In this document: piece by piece, positions 1 to 5,709 of the stretch
Layout: each line of letters opens with the position of its first letter
How positions within the stretch are numbered: position 1 is the stretch's first letter
Source of the DNA: Flavisolibacter sp.
Lineage (GTDB): Bacteria > Bacteroidota > Bacteroidia > Chitinophagales > Chitinophagaceae
Length of the DNA: 8,671 bases
Assembly (NCBI GenBank): GCA_025936195.1
Contig: JAICTW010000067.1
Coordinates: forward strand, 1 to 8,671
Direction of reading: 5' to 3'
The notes under the pieces: model-generated
Databases searched by the model: none
What the model saw: the letters and a program-made list of their open reading frames with translations, nothing else
Told to the model about the DNA's origin: nothing
Translations under genes and position numbers: made by a program

Positions 1-1128
1 TACTGCCGCAAACCCGATAAAGACGGAGGTGGCACAAATCCCGGCAGTTCTGCTGCCAATGCTGATTCACTTTCTAACCATCTTCAATTTTTCAGCGCCG
101 CCAAAAAGCAAGGGAAGATTCCTGCTGCACCTAATGGCAGTTCACTAAAAATCTCATTTGAGGATACGCTTTATCTGATGGACCAGGTAGAAGGCCCAAT
201 AAAATTTCAACATTTAGATACCACACAAAATGTTGCCGGTATTTTTTTGCAGGTACAGGCTGTCACTAACGGCGCACCTGTTGATGCCTCTTACTACTAT
301 GACATACCCGAAGTGTCGCCCATAGATAGCAGCGATACCGTTTCAGTTGTTATGGTTGGCTTTGATCCAACCAATCTTAAGCTTCCTGTTTCATTTAATG
401 TGAACATTATTCCTTATAACAACAATCATCAGCCCATTGCGCAGGCAATTAAGCCGGTGAAAATTGCCGAACATAAAACCAATCCTAAAAGCAGTTCCTG
501 CGGACTTGTTCTTCCTAATGATGAATATTGGGATTGGGATTTATCCTATTCACCCGGCCTTCTCAACGGCGCCGATTTTATAGATGATCCGAATACTGTA
601 TTTGGTGCCAGCGGTCAAAATATCAACGGAAGCTGTTGTGCGGGAATTTCCATATATGGTGTTTGCCCGGGGGAAAGACAACCCAACAGGACCTTACACT
701 TTGCTACATATTATCAAATAATGGCTGAGACGCTGACCTTTCATGACGATGGGACTTTCTTCAGACAAACTATAGAAGATGGTGCAGACCCTTTTCCTGA
801 TGTCAGTGATTTTTGCGGAAGCGGCGAAGGAGTGATCAAACATAATCTTCGTCAAACCATTTATACCGGAACGTATGCAGTTACGCCGGCAACGCTTCCA
901 CCGGACATTTCGGCTTACCATGATTCCCTTCGTGTTGGCTTGCTAACTACATCCACTACACCAACCGGTAGCGGCTATGGAAACGGAGGTGGTATCATAC
1001 ATCAACTGGATTGCACCATTGGCGCCCTTGTACTGATCCAGGTTGACCTGGAAGGTTTTGGAAAGCATTTGTATAGATTTTATTCACGTCATAAAGTTGG
1101 CCAACCCAAGTGGTATGATTTCAAATAA
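1..1128 (+). CDS. Secreted or lipoprotein-type protein, 5'-truncated by the window; possible lipocalin-like C-terminal region
   Basis: The frame is open from the first base, so the true start lies upstream; 375 residues are visible. The fragment begins Y-C-R-K-P-D-K-D-G-G-G, a cysteine followed by a polar glycine-rich linker, which is what follows the processed cysteine in many Bacteroidota lipoproteins. The preceding tyrosine is not a normal lipobox residue, so lipid attachment is unproven. Residues about 45-165 are beta-rich and Ig-like in texture. Residues about 165-375 carry six further cysteines (near 167, 212, 213, 222, 272 and 338), including a CC pair, consistent with disulfides outside the cytoplasm. 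The stretch LTFHDDGTFFRQ near residue 245, followed by YTGTYAV, recalls the 'F..DGTF...GTY' pattern of lipocalin-like Bacteroidota proteins; this is a resemblance only. The stop overlaps the start of the next gene, suggesting one transcript. Function is unknown. Confidence 0.75.
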   Translation, partial: YCRKPDKDGGGTNPGSSAANADSLSNHLQFFSAAKKQGKIPAAPNGSSLKISFEDTLYLMDQVEGPIKFQHLDTTQNVAGIFLQVQAVTNGAPVDASYYYDIPEVSPIDSSDTVSVVMVGFDPTNLKLPVSFNVNIIPYNNNHQPIAQAIKPVKIAEHKTNPKSSSCGLVLPNDEYWDWDLSYSPGLLNGADFIDDPNTVFGASGQNINGSCCAGISIYGVCPGERQPNRTLHFATYYQIMAETLTFHDDGTFFRQTIEDGADPFPDVSDFCGSGEGVIKHNLRQTIYTGTYAVTPATLPPDISAYHDSLRVGLLTTSTTPTGSGYGNGGGIIHQLDCTIGALVLIQVDLEGFGKHLYRFYSRHKVGQPKWYDFK

Positions 1129-2590
1129 TTCATTCCCATTTGAAACGCTATTGAAAGAAAATAATGGAAACAGACTGTTAAAAAGAGAAAATTATTTTAC
1201 TGCACTTCGTAAAAAAGAATTTTCAAGATTGGATGAATCAGGACATGTGTACCTCGATTATACCGGAGGCAATTTGTATCCCCAATCCTTGGTGGACATG
1301 CATCATCGGTTTTTGCAGAAAGGTGTTTACGGGAATCCTCATTCCATCAATCCTACTTCGCAGTTGTCAGAAAAATTTGCGAATGAGGCAAGGCAAAAAG
1401 TTCTGGATTTTTTTAATGCCCGTGATTACTATTGTGTATTTACGAACAATGCTTCAGGGGCATTGCAGATTGTAGGAGAATGTTATCCGTTTTCGCAGGA
1501 GAGCCATTTATTGCTGACGGCAGACAATCATAATTCCGTTAATGGCATAAGAGAATATTGCAGGCACAAGGGATCTGGCTTTACTTACAGTTCCATGAAC
1601 CGTGAAGACCTTATGATCAACGAAACAGAATTGACTAAACATCTTGATGCGCATCAGGATGAAAAAAATAAACTGTTTGCTTTTCCCGCACAATCCAATG
1701 TTTCGGGAGTACAGCATTCGCTATCGTGGATAAAAACAGCACAGGAAAAAGGTTGGGATGTGTTGCTGGATGCCGCTGCCTTCGTTCCCACCTCCAAACT
1801 TGACCTGTCTGTACATCATCCGGATTTTGTATCGCTTTCTTTTTATAAAATGTTTGGTTATCCAACAGGTGTTGGTTGCCTGCTGGTGAAAAAATCGAAA
1901 TTCAGTAAATTGGAAAAACCTTCATTTGCAGGTGGCACTATTACTTTATCTGCCGTAAGCTATAGCAGCTATTTTCTAAAATGCGACCATGAAAGATTTG
2001 AGAACGGTACGATCAATTATCTTAATATTCCCGCTATTACCAATGGTCTCAACTTTATAGAAGCCATCGGTATAGAAACGATCCACCTGCGCATCAAAGA
2101 GCTTTCTTATTTTATTCTTTCAGAGTTAAAACACTTGAGGCATGACAATGGAAGACCGCTTACAAAACTTTATGGTCCTGCACATACAGAGAATCGCGGA
2201 GGCAATTTCCTTCTCAATTTTTTTGATGTAAGCGGTGAGCAATATCCGTTTCAATACATAGAGCAAACGGCAAATGCCGAAAAGATATCATTCCGTACAG
2301 GATGCTTTTGCAATCCCGGTATTGATGAATTGAATCATGGTCTTTCAAAAGAACAATTGAAAAATTATTTCATCGCAAGAGATCACGGAGACTATTATGA
2401 CTTCATCAATTTCACAGGAAGATTGAGAGGCGCTGTCCGCATATCCATTGGCCTTCCTACGATAAAAGAGGACATAGAAAAATTCATGAGCTTTGCAAAA
2501 AGATTTAAAAACAAGGTTTCGCCTTTTCAAACCGTTAATCAAAATAGATACTCACCTCCACAGTTTCTTCCAAAAGGGTCATTGCAATAA
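1115..2590 (+). CDS. Class V aminotransferase-fold PLP enzyme, molybdenum cofactor sulfurase-like, without MOSC domain
   Basis: This 491-residue protein matches the N-terminal half of eukaryotic Moco sulfurase (MOCOS/ABA3) motif by motif. It has YLDYTGGNLYPQS (from about 46), GNPHSINPTS (about 73), FTNNASGA, DNHNSVNG with a PLP-stacking-type His139, FPAQSNVSG (about 190), LLDAAAFVPTS with Asp219, SFYKMFGYPTG with the Schiff-base Lys245, RFENGTINYLNI, and FRTGCFCNPG with Cys397 and Cys399. In MOCOS the GCFCN cysteine carries the persulfide derived from L-cysteine. The protein ends where the MOSC half would begin, so it is a stand-alone cysteine desulfurase or lyase-type enzyme, presumably cytoplasmic; its acceptor is unknown. 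I chose the ATG at 1115 because homology starts soon after it; an ATG at 1043 in the same frame would add 24 unconserved residues inside the upstream gene. It overlaps that gene by 14 bases, consistent with translational coupling. No clear Shine-Dalgarno is seen. The family call is firm; Moco sulfuration itself is inferred. Confidence 0.9.
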   Translation: MISNNSFPFETLLKENNGNRLLKRENYFTALRKKEFSRLDESGHVYLDYTGGNLYPQSLVDMHHRFLQKGVYGNPHSINPTSQLSEKFANEARQKVLDFFNARDYYCVFTNNASGALQIVGECYPFSQESHLLLTADNHNSVNGIREYCRHKGSGFTYSSMNREDLMINETELTKHLDAHQDEKNKLFAFPAQSNVSGVQHSLSWIKTAQEKGWDVLLDAAAFVPTSKLDLSVHHPDFVSLSFYKMFGYPTGVGCLLVKKSKFSKLEKPSFAGGTITLSAVSYSSYFLKCDHERFENGTINYLNIPAITNGLNFIEAIGIETIHLRIKELSYFILSELKHLRHDNGRPLTKLYGPAHTENRGGNFLLNFFDVSGEQYPFQYIEQTANAEKISFRTGCFCNPGIDELNHGLSKEQLKNYFIARDHGDYYDFINFTGRLRGAVRISIGLPTIKEDIEKFMSFAKRFKNKVSPFQTVNQNRYSPPQFLPKGSLQ

Positions 2591-2708
2591 AATGAGAGAT
2601 CAGTATTTATCAATCATTAAAAATGATTTCTCAAATGCATTCATCTTCTGCTGTGTTCGTGATAATAACAACATTTCATTGGAGTAAGTCAAACAGAACC
2701 CAGCAAGT

Positions 2709-3509
2709 CTATGGAACCTTCAAATTAAATGCGCAAGCCTGGCCGCCAAGTGGCGCCGGTCCCACGATCATTGGTGAAAAAGAAAACGTGCCTGAAGATA
2801 ACGGCGTACCGCTGCCTTCTAAAACTACATACTGGCTTCCCGTAGTTGTAAATGTTCCGGAGTAATAAAATTGTATTCCGTTCACAATCTGAGTTGCAAT
2901 GGCAAAACTCCCCAAAGAAATCGCAGTAACATTTATTCGTACTGTATTCGACGGAGACAGCGAGCTTCCTTTTACATAGCTTCCATTTACCTGATAAGTG
3001 CAGGGATTTGGATTTCCAAAGTTCGATTCAATAACATAGGTTGCTAAGGGTCCTGATGGCAGTACGCTAAGATGAAACGTGCAATGCGAAAAAGATGTGG
3101 AAGGGGTGAAGCTAAGGTTTAAAGCTTTGTCAGGCATTCCGTATCCTTTAAGTGTGACATTCTGTACACCTGTTCTTGTAAAATGGCCACTTGCTGCAAA
3201 ATAAATATTGTCGAGCGTATCGGTGCTGATGTTGTAGTCACCGGTTTTTGACACGTTCACACTAATGGCAAAAGTATTGGTGCTATTACTGCTTCCGGCA
3301 ATGAAGTTGCCTGCAGGTAAAGCAATGATGCACTCAGTTGGATCGCCTTCTAAAGTAAACGATGCGTTATTGGAAGTGGGGGGATTTCCTGTTGGTGGTG
3401 GTGGTTGATTGCCTCCTTCATAACTATATTCTTTGGAGCAGGTGGGCAGCAGGCAAAAGCAATACACAGCAGAAAGGCAATAGCTTATTATAATAACAAG
3501 ACGTTTCAT
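2709..3509 (-). CDS. Putative lipoprotein with two tandem beta-rich repeats
   Basis: The 266-residue product begins MKRLVIIISYCLSAVYCFCL, a signal peptide, followed by LLPTC-SKEYSYEGG. Cys24 is the likely lipidated residue and the CSKEY/EGG sequence is typical after the cysteine of Bacteroidota lipoproteins. The lipobox is poor, with Pro at -2 and Thr at -1. A proline-rich spacer (residues 34-46) follows. Two copies of one unit come next: about 50-151 and 156-266. Each has an N-terminal cysteine (60; 170), an AGNFIAGSS or VNGSYVKGSS turn, a V-N-V or I-N-V-T strand, I-Y/F-Y/F-x-x-S-G-x-F-T-x-T-G-x-Q, a V-x-L-x-G-x-G strand, and a closing cysteine (143; 259) before F-x-L-x-V. One disulfide per repeat is likely. 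It is convergent with the gene to its left. Function is unknown; an envelope or surface role is inferred. Confidence 0.8.
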   Translation of the reverse strand: MKRLVIIISYCLSAVYCFCLLPTCSKEYSYEGGNQPPPPTGNPPTSNNASFTLEGDPTECIIALPAGNFIAGSSNSTNTFAISVNVSKTGDYNISTDTLDNIYFAASGHFTRTGVQNVTLKGYGMPDKALNLSFTPSTSFSHCTFHLSVLPSGPLATYVIESNFGNPNPCTYQVNGSYVKGSSLSPSNTVRINVTAISLGSFAIATQIVNGIQFYYSGTFTTTGSQYVVLEGSGTPLSSGTFSFSPMIVGPAPLGGQACAFNLKVP

Positions 3510-3667
3510 TCTGAATGGAGCAAATGAGCTGTCGCATTTTGATACAATTTAGTTCATTAAAATGATCCTTTCTCTTCTGACTGAAAGTTTGGTTTCGAAG
3601 CTGAATTTAAAAGCGGCTGATTGCCTGCACTTGTGAAGATGAAGATATCTCATTACAGGGAAGCGCT

Positions 3668-3696
3668 TTGACAGTTGACCTTTAAACGGTAATAAT
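3668..3696 (+). promoter_or_regulatory. Sigma70-like promoter resemblance upstream of the decayed gene
   Basis: TTGACA at 3668-3673 and AATAAT at 3691-3696 are separated by 17 bases, close to the general bacterial sigma70 consensus. They lie 26 bases before the putative TTG start of the gene remnant at 3722. Bacteroidota primary sigma factors normally use TTTG and TAnnTTTG boxes, which are not matched here, so this may be chance in AT-rich DNA. Confidence 0.2.
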
Positions 3697-3721
3697 TCAT
3701 AACCTGATTATCATTTAAATT

Positions 3722-3891
3722 TTGTTTTTGGGAAAACTTTTCTTGTCCTTTCTATTGTCTGCAACTGTTTTGTGTGCTCACGGTCAATATAAAGTCCGGC
3801 AACAGTCATAAGGGACCTGGACCAACTCAATGCAACCACACTGGTTAAAAGAGATACTGCAATGTGGAAAGAAGCAGTGCAGCAAAATTTT
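3722..3891 (+). pseudogene. Remnant of a secreted-protein gene (signal peptide, frameshift, truncated); possibly NTF2/SnoaL-like
   Basis: No intact gene lies between 3509 and 3892. From a TTG at 3722 the frame reads a clear signal peptide: a short start, hydrophobic LFLSFLLSATVLC, then A-H-G-Q-Y-K-V, a typical Bacteroidota signal peptidase I site. It hits TAA at 3809-3811 after 29 codons. Shifting by one base at about 3802 continues as T-V-I-R-D-L-D-Q-L-N-A-T-T-L-V-K-R-D-T-A-M-W, an amphipathic helix in the right place for the first helix of small secreted NTF2/SnoaL-like (DUF4440) proteins. One lost A in the CGGCAACAG context would explain the shift. Homology-like text stops near 3891, exactly at the end of the convergent arginase gene; the open frame continues only to 3927, inside it. 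The start codon is TTG rather than ATG, perhaps another lesion. The remnant call is moderately sure; the family is a guess from helix pattern. The rest of the gap, 3510-3667, shows nothing I can name. Confidence 0.45.
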
Positions 3892-4839
3892 TCAACTCAT
3901 CATCAGTACGTTCACGCTGCGCTGTAAAATATTGAACGCAATCTCAGCCATCAGGTTTTCCTTATCCAATGTGGGATTCACTTCTGTAATTTCCAGGCAG
4001 CAAACCTTTCTTATCTGCATAAACTTACTGATCAGATCTTCCGCTTCACGTTCTCTCAAGCCATTATTTACAGGTGTTCCGGTTCCTTTACTGATGGAAG
4101 AATCCAAACTGTCCACATCAAACGAAACATAAATATCTGTACAATCACTTAAGTAACGCTGCACGGCGCGAACGATATTCTCTGCGCCTTTGCTTCGCAC
4201 TTCTTTGGTGGTGATCACCTTCATGCCGTATTTATCTATCAGTTTTTTTTCTTCCTTTTCAAAATCGCGAAGCGAGATATAAACCACATCTTCGGGCAAA
4301 ACCTTCGGTGCGATTTTTCCAATATTTTTTAAAGAATTCCATTGTTTGACGGTATCAGCATCCGGTTCGTGAACCGCACATTCTTCATTGTCCTCGTTAA
4401 TAGCCAAAGCCACAGGCATTCCGTGAAGATTACCTGACGGTGTGGTGTATGGCGTATGAAGATCGGCATGCGCATCCACCCAAATCACACCCAGTTTGCT
4501 TTTGGGTTTAGCCATTTTTATTCCGGCAATAGTAGCGCCGGCAGTGGAATGATCGCCGCTTAATACCACAGGAAAGAAATTATTTTTAATGCAATCGCTT
4601 ATGGCCTTGCTCACTTTATCGTACAAAGCCACAACACCTTTAATACGCTTGGCATAAGGCGATTCAATGGGTTGGTACAGCAACTCGTTATGAACCGGAA
4701 TTTTTTCCGAAGGAAAATGAACGAAAAAATTACTCATGAAATCCAGCGCCGCAATTTTAATGGCTTCAACACCCAGACTGGCGCCTCTTGTTCCAGCACC
4801 AATTTCAGATGGCACTTCTATCAATTTAATATTCTTCAT
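3892..4839 (-). CDS. rocF: Arginase (ureohydrolase superfamily)
   Basis: The 315-residue protein hydrolyses, by family, L-arginine to ornithine and urea using a di-manganese centre in the cytoplasm. All six metal ligands are visible: His97 in LSGDHS, Asp122, His124 and Asp126 in WVDAHADLHTP, and Asp241 and Asp243 in SFDVDSLD. TPSGNLHGMP (about 133-142) is the substrate loop characteristic of arginase rather than agmatinase, and EVNP (Glu286) is the conserved C-terminal motif. The loop after the metal aspartates reads DSSISKGTGTPV, slightly different from the usual DPxxxPxTGTP. Length is normal for the family. I use the ATG at 4839; an in-frame TTG at 4848 would add three residues but has no support. 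No strong ribosome binding site is seen. It is on the same strand as the toxin-antitoxin genes upstream, 94 bases away, so read-through is possible but no functional link is apparent. Formimidoylglutamase is the main alternative. Confidence 0.92.
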   Translation of the reverse strand: MKNIKLIEVPSEIGAGTRGASLGVEAIKIAALDFMSNFFVHFPSEKIPVHNELLYQPIESPYAKRIKGVVALYDKVSKAISDCIKNNFFPVVLSGDHSTAGATIAGIKMAKPKSKLGVIWVDAHADLHTPYTTPSGNLHGMPVALAINEDNEECAVHEPDADTVKQWNSLKNIGKIAPKVLPEDVVYISLRDFEKEEKKLIDKYGMKVITTKEVRSKGAENIVRAVQRYLSDCTDIYVSFDVDSLDSSISKGTGTPVNNGLREREAEDLISKFMQIRKVCCLEITEVNPTLDKENLMAEIAFNILQRSVNVLMMS

Positions 4840-4878
4840 AACAAACAATCGCCTAAAAGTAAAAACTAAAATTTAAAG

Positions 4879-4937
4879 CTAAACCTTCAGGCCCAATGCA
4901 CACAGATCCTCCAAAACATTTATTTCAGAAGGTTTAG
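4879..4937. repeat. 10-bp perfect inverted repeat bracketing the toxin-arginase intergenic gap
   Basis: CTAAACCTTC at 4879-4888 and its exact complement GAAGGTTTAG at 4928-4937 are separated by 39 bases. The right arm overlaps the stop codon of the PIN gene. The arm spacing is too long for a classic terminator and no T-run follows either arm. It could form a long-loop hairpin in the PIN transcript, or be chance. Confidence 0.4.
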
Positions 4938-5359
4938 GCAAACATATTTTCAAACTCCTTTTTTGTTAGAATCCTCAGCTTTTTATATTTTTTTTCGAGT
5001 CTTTCTTTCTCGGAAAGAATGTCATCATCGCCGGAAGTTATAAAGCCGGATGAAGTTTGAAGTGCCAGTGCGATTAAATAATCATCGTTTTCATCTTTTG
5101 GCAGATAGCGCTTTATCGGAAATTGTAAAACATGTATAGTTCCAATAGTGAGTAAAAATTTAACTGCCAGTCTTATATCAATATCGAACTTTGCCAGCCT
5201 TGGATATTTTAATACCCGTTTGAACTCCGCAACGAGTTCTTTACAAATTACTAATTCAATCTTTTGTTTGATTACAATACCTGCGAGGAAACTTTGATTG
5301 CCGGAAATAAAATAGCTGACGAAAATATTAGGATCAAGAACAAACCTGTTGCTACGCAT
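4934..5359 (-). CDS. PIN-domain ribonuclease toxin of a type II toxin-antitoxin module
   Basis: The 141-residue product is a single PIN domain of the 'putative toxin-antitoxin system toxin component, PIN family' type (COG1569-like). It shows the acidic residues expected for metal-dependent RNA cleavage: Asp9 in FVLDPNIFVS, Glu45 in KELVAEFKRVL, the acidic cluster at 89-93 in PKDENDDYLIALAL, and Asp111-113 in ITSGDDDIL. Asn11 also fits the D-x-N start of the fold. Length is normal for the family. The start codon overlaps the end of the antitoxin gene by eight bases (ATGCGTAG), the usual coupled arrangement with the antitoxin first. The RNA target cannot be told from sequence. No truncation or active-site loss is visible, so the toxin is probably functional. 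Confidence 0.88.
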   Translation of the reverse strand: MRSNRFVLDPNIFVSYFISGNQSFLAGIVIKQKIELVICKELVAEFKRVLKYPRLAKFDIDIRLAVKFLLTIGTIHVLQFPIKRYLPKDENDDYLIALALQTSSGFITSGDDDILSEKERLEKKYKKLRILTKKEFENMFA

Positions 5360-5567
5360 GCTTCTTTCTTGAAAGGTGTTTTATTTCATTGATTTCCTCC
5401 AATGATAATGACTTTGCTTTTTTGGCTCTTACAATAGGTTTTCTTTCGGCGAGGAGCTTTCTTATTTTTATTTCTTTAAGCAAAAATTCCAGCTCTGCTT
5501 TTGACATTTTTTTTGCCTCTGTAATAATTTGCTTAATGGTATTGTTGGTTGTATTTGTAGCAATCAT
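5352..5567 (-). CDS. Antitoxin partner of the PIN toxin
   Basis: This small 71-residue protein lies immediately before, and overlaps by eight bases, the PIN toxin gene; position and size identify it as the antitoxin. Residues about 10-42 (TIKQIITEAKKMSKAELEFL and onward) are predicted helical, followed by a basic linker (RKPIVRAKKAK) and a short acidic-to-basic helix, LSLEEINEIKHLSRKKHA, which would be the toxin-binding tail by analogy. I recognise no named DNA-binding fold (ribbon-helix-helix, AbrB or Phd). The protein is strongly basic, somewhat unusual for an antitoxin, and could bind DNA or RNA directly. The ATG at 5567 has no clear Shine-Dalgarno. A perfect hairpin lies 30-59 bases upstream and may be the autoregulatory site. 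Confidence 0.8.
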   Translation of the reverse strand: MIATNTTNNTIKQIITEAKKMSKAELEFLLKEIKIRKLLAERKPIVRAKKAKSLSLEEINEIKHLSRKKHA

Positions 5568-5596
5568 ATTTCAGTTTTTCATAAAGATACTGAATT

Positions 5597-5626
5597 GGAG
5601 CAGGCACTAAGTTCATTGCCTGCTCC
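5597..5626. promoter_or_regulatory. Perfect 10-bp inverted repeat, possible operator or leader hairpin for the toxin-antitoxin operon
   Basis: GGAGCAGGCA (5597-5606) and TGCCTGCTCC (5617-5626) are exact complements around a 10-base loop. The site sits 30-59 bases upstream of the antitoxin ATG and about 84 bases past the usp stop, all on the minus strand. No T-run follows the stem in either direction, which argues against an intrinsic terminator. The heptamer CAGGCAC occurs at 5601-5607 and again at 5626-5632, giving a second partial half-site. An operator for toxin-antitoxin autorepression is the inferred role; a Rho-type or processing hairpin at the end of usp is the alternative. Confidence 0.5.
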
Positions 5627-5709
5627 AGGCACAAAATTACTTCCAGTTTTTTTCCGGATTAGAAACATTAGTCAGCTTGCAGCTAACAGCTTGCTGTGTT
5701 TAGGGCTTT

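Noticed and set aside
1043..1114. Possible upstream ATG extension (24 residues) of the sulfurase-like protein
   Set aside because: The extra residues lie wholly inside the preceding gene, show no family similarity, and the ATG at 1115 gives the normal N-terminus.
2612..2628. AATCATT-AAA-AATGATT hairpin between the convergent genes, possible terminator
   Set aside because: The stem is all weak A/T pairs except one and no T-run follows; it would not be a stable intrinsic terminator.
2493..2865. Open frames on the plus strand crossing the gene ends near 2590 and 2709
   Set aside because: They overlap real genes on one or other strand, have no recognisable domain and no supporting start signals.
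3830..4132. Plus-strand open frame antisense to the arginase 3' end
   Set aside because: Most of it is the reverse complement of the arginase gene. Only the first bases belong to the decayed gene, and in the wrong frame.
4837..4848. TTG start three codons upstream of the arginase ATG
   Set aside because: The ATG at 4839 directly precedes the conserved KNIKLIEVPSE start, so the extension adds nothing.
5673..5694. Direct repeat CAGCTTGC at 5673-5680 and 5687-5694, considered as a binding site or a small terminator for usp
   Set aside because: Only 8 bases long, the associated hairpin has a bulge and a 6-bp stem, and no T-run follows. Too weak to list as a feature.
4839..5709. Toxin-antitoxin module as part of a larger phage-defence island or mobile element
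   Set aside because: No transposase, integrase, restriction, CRISPR or nuclease-helicase genes accompany it, and the flanking genes are ordinary chromosomal ones.
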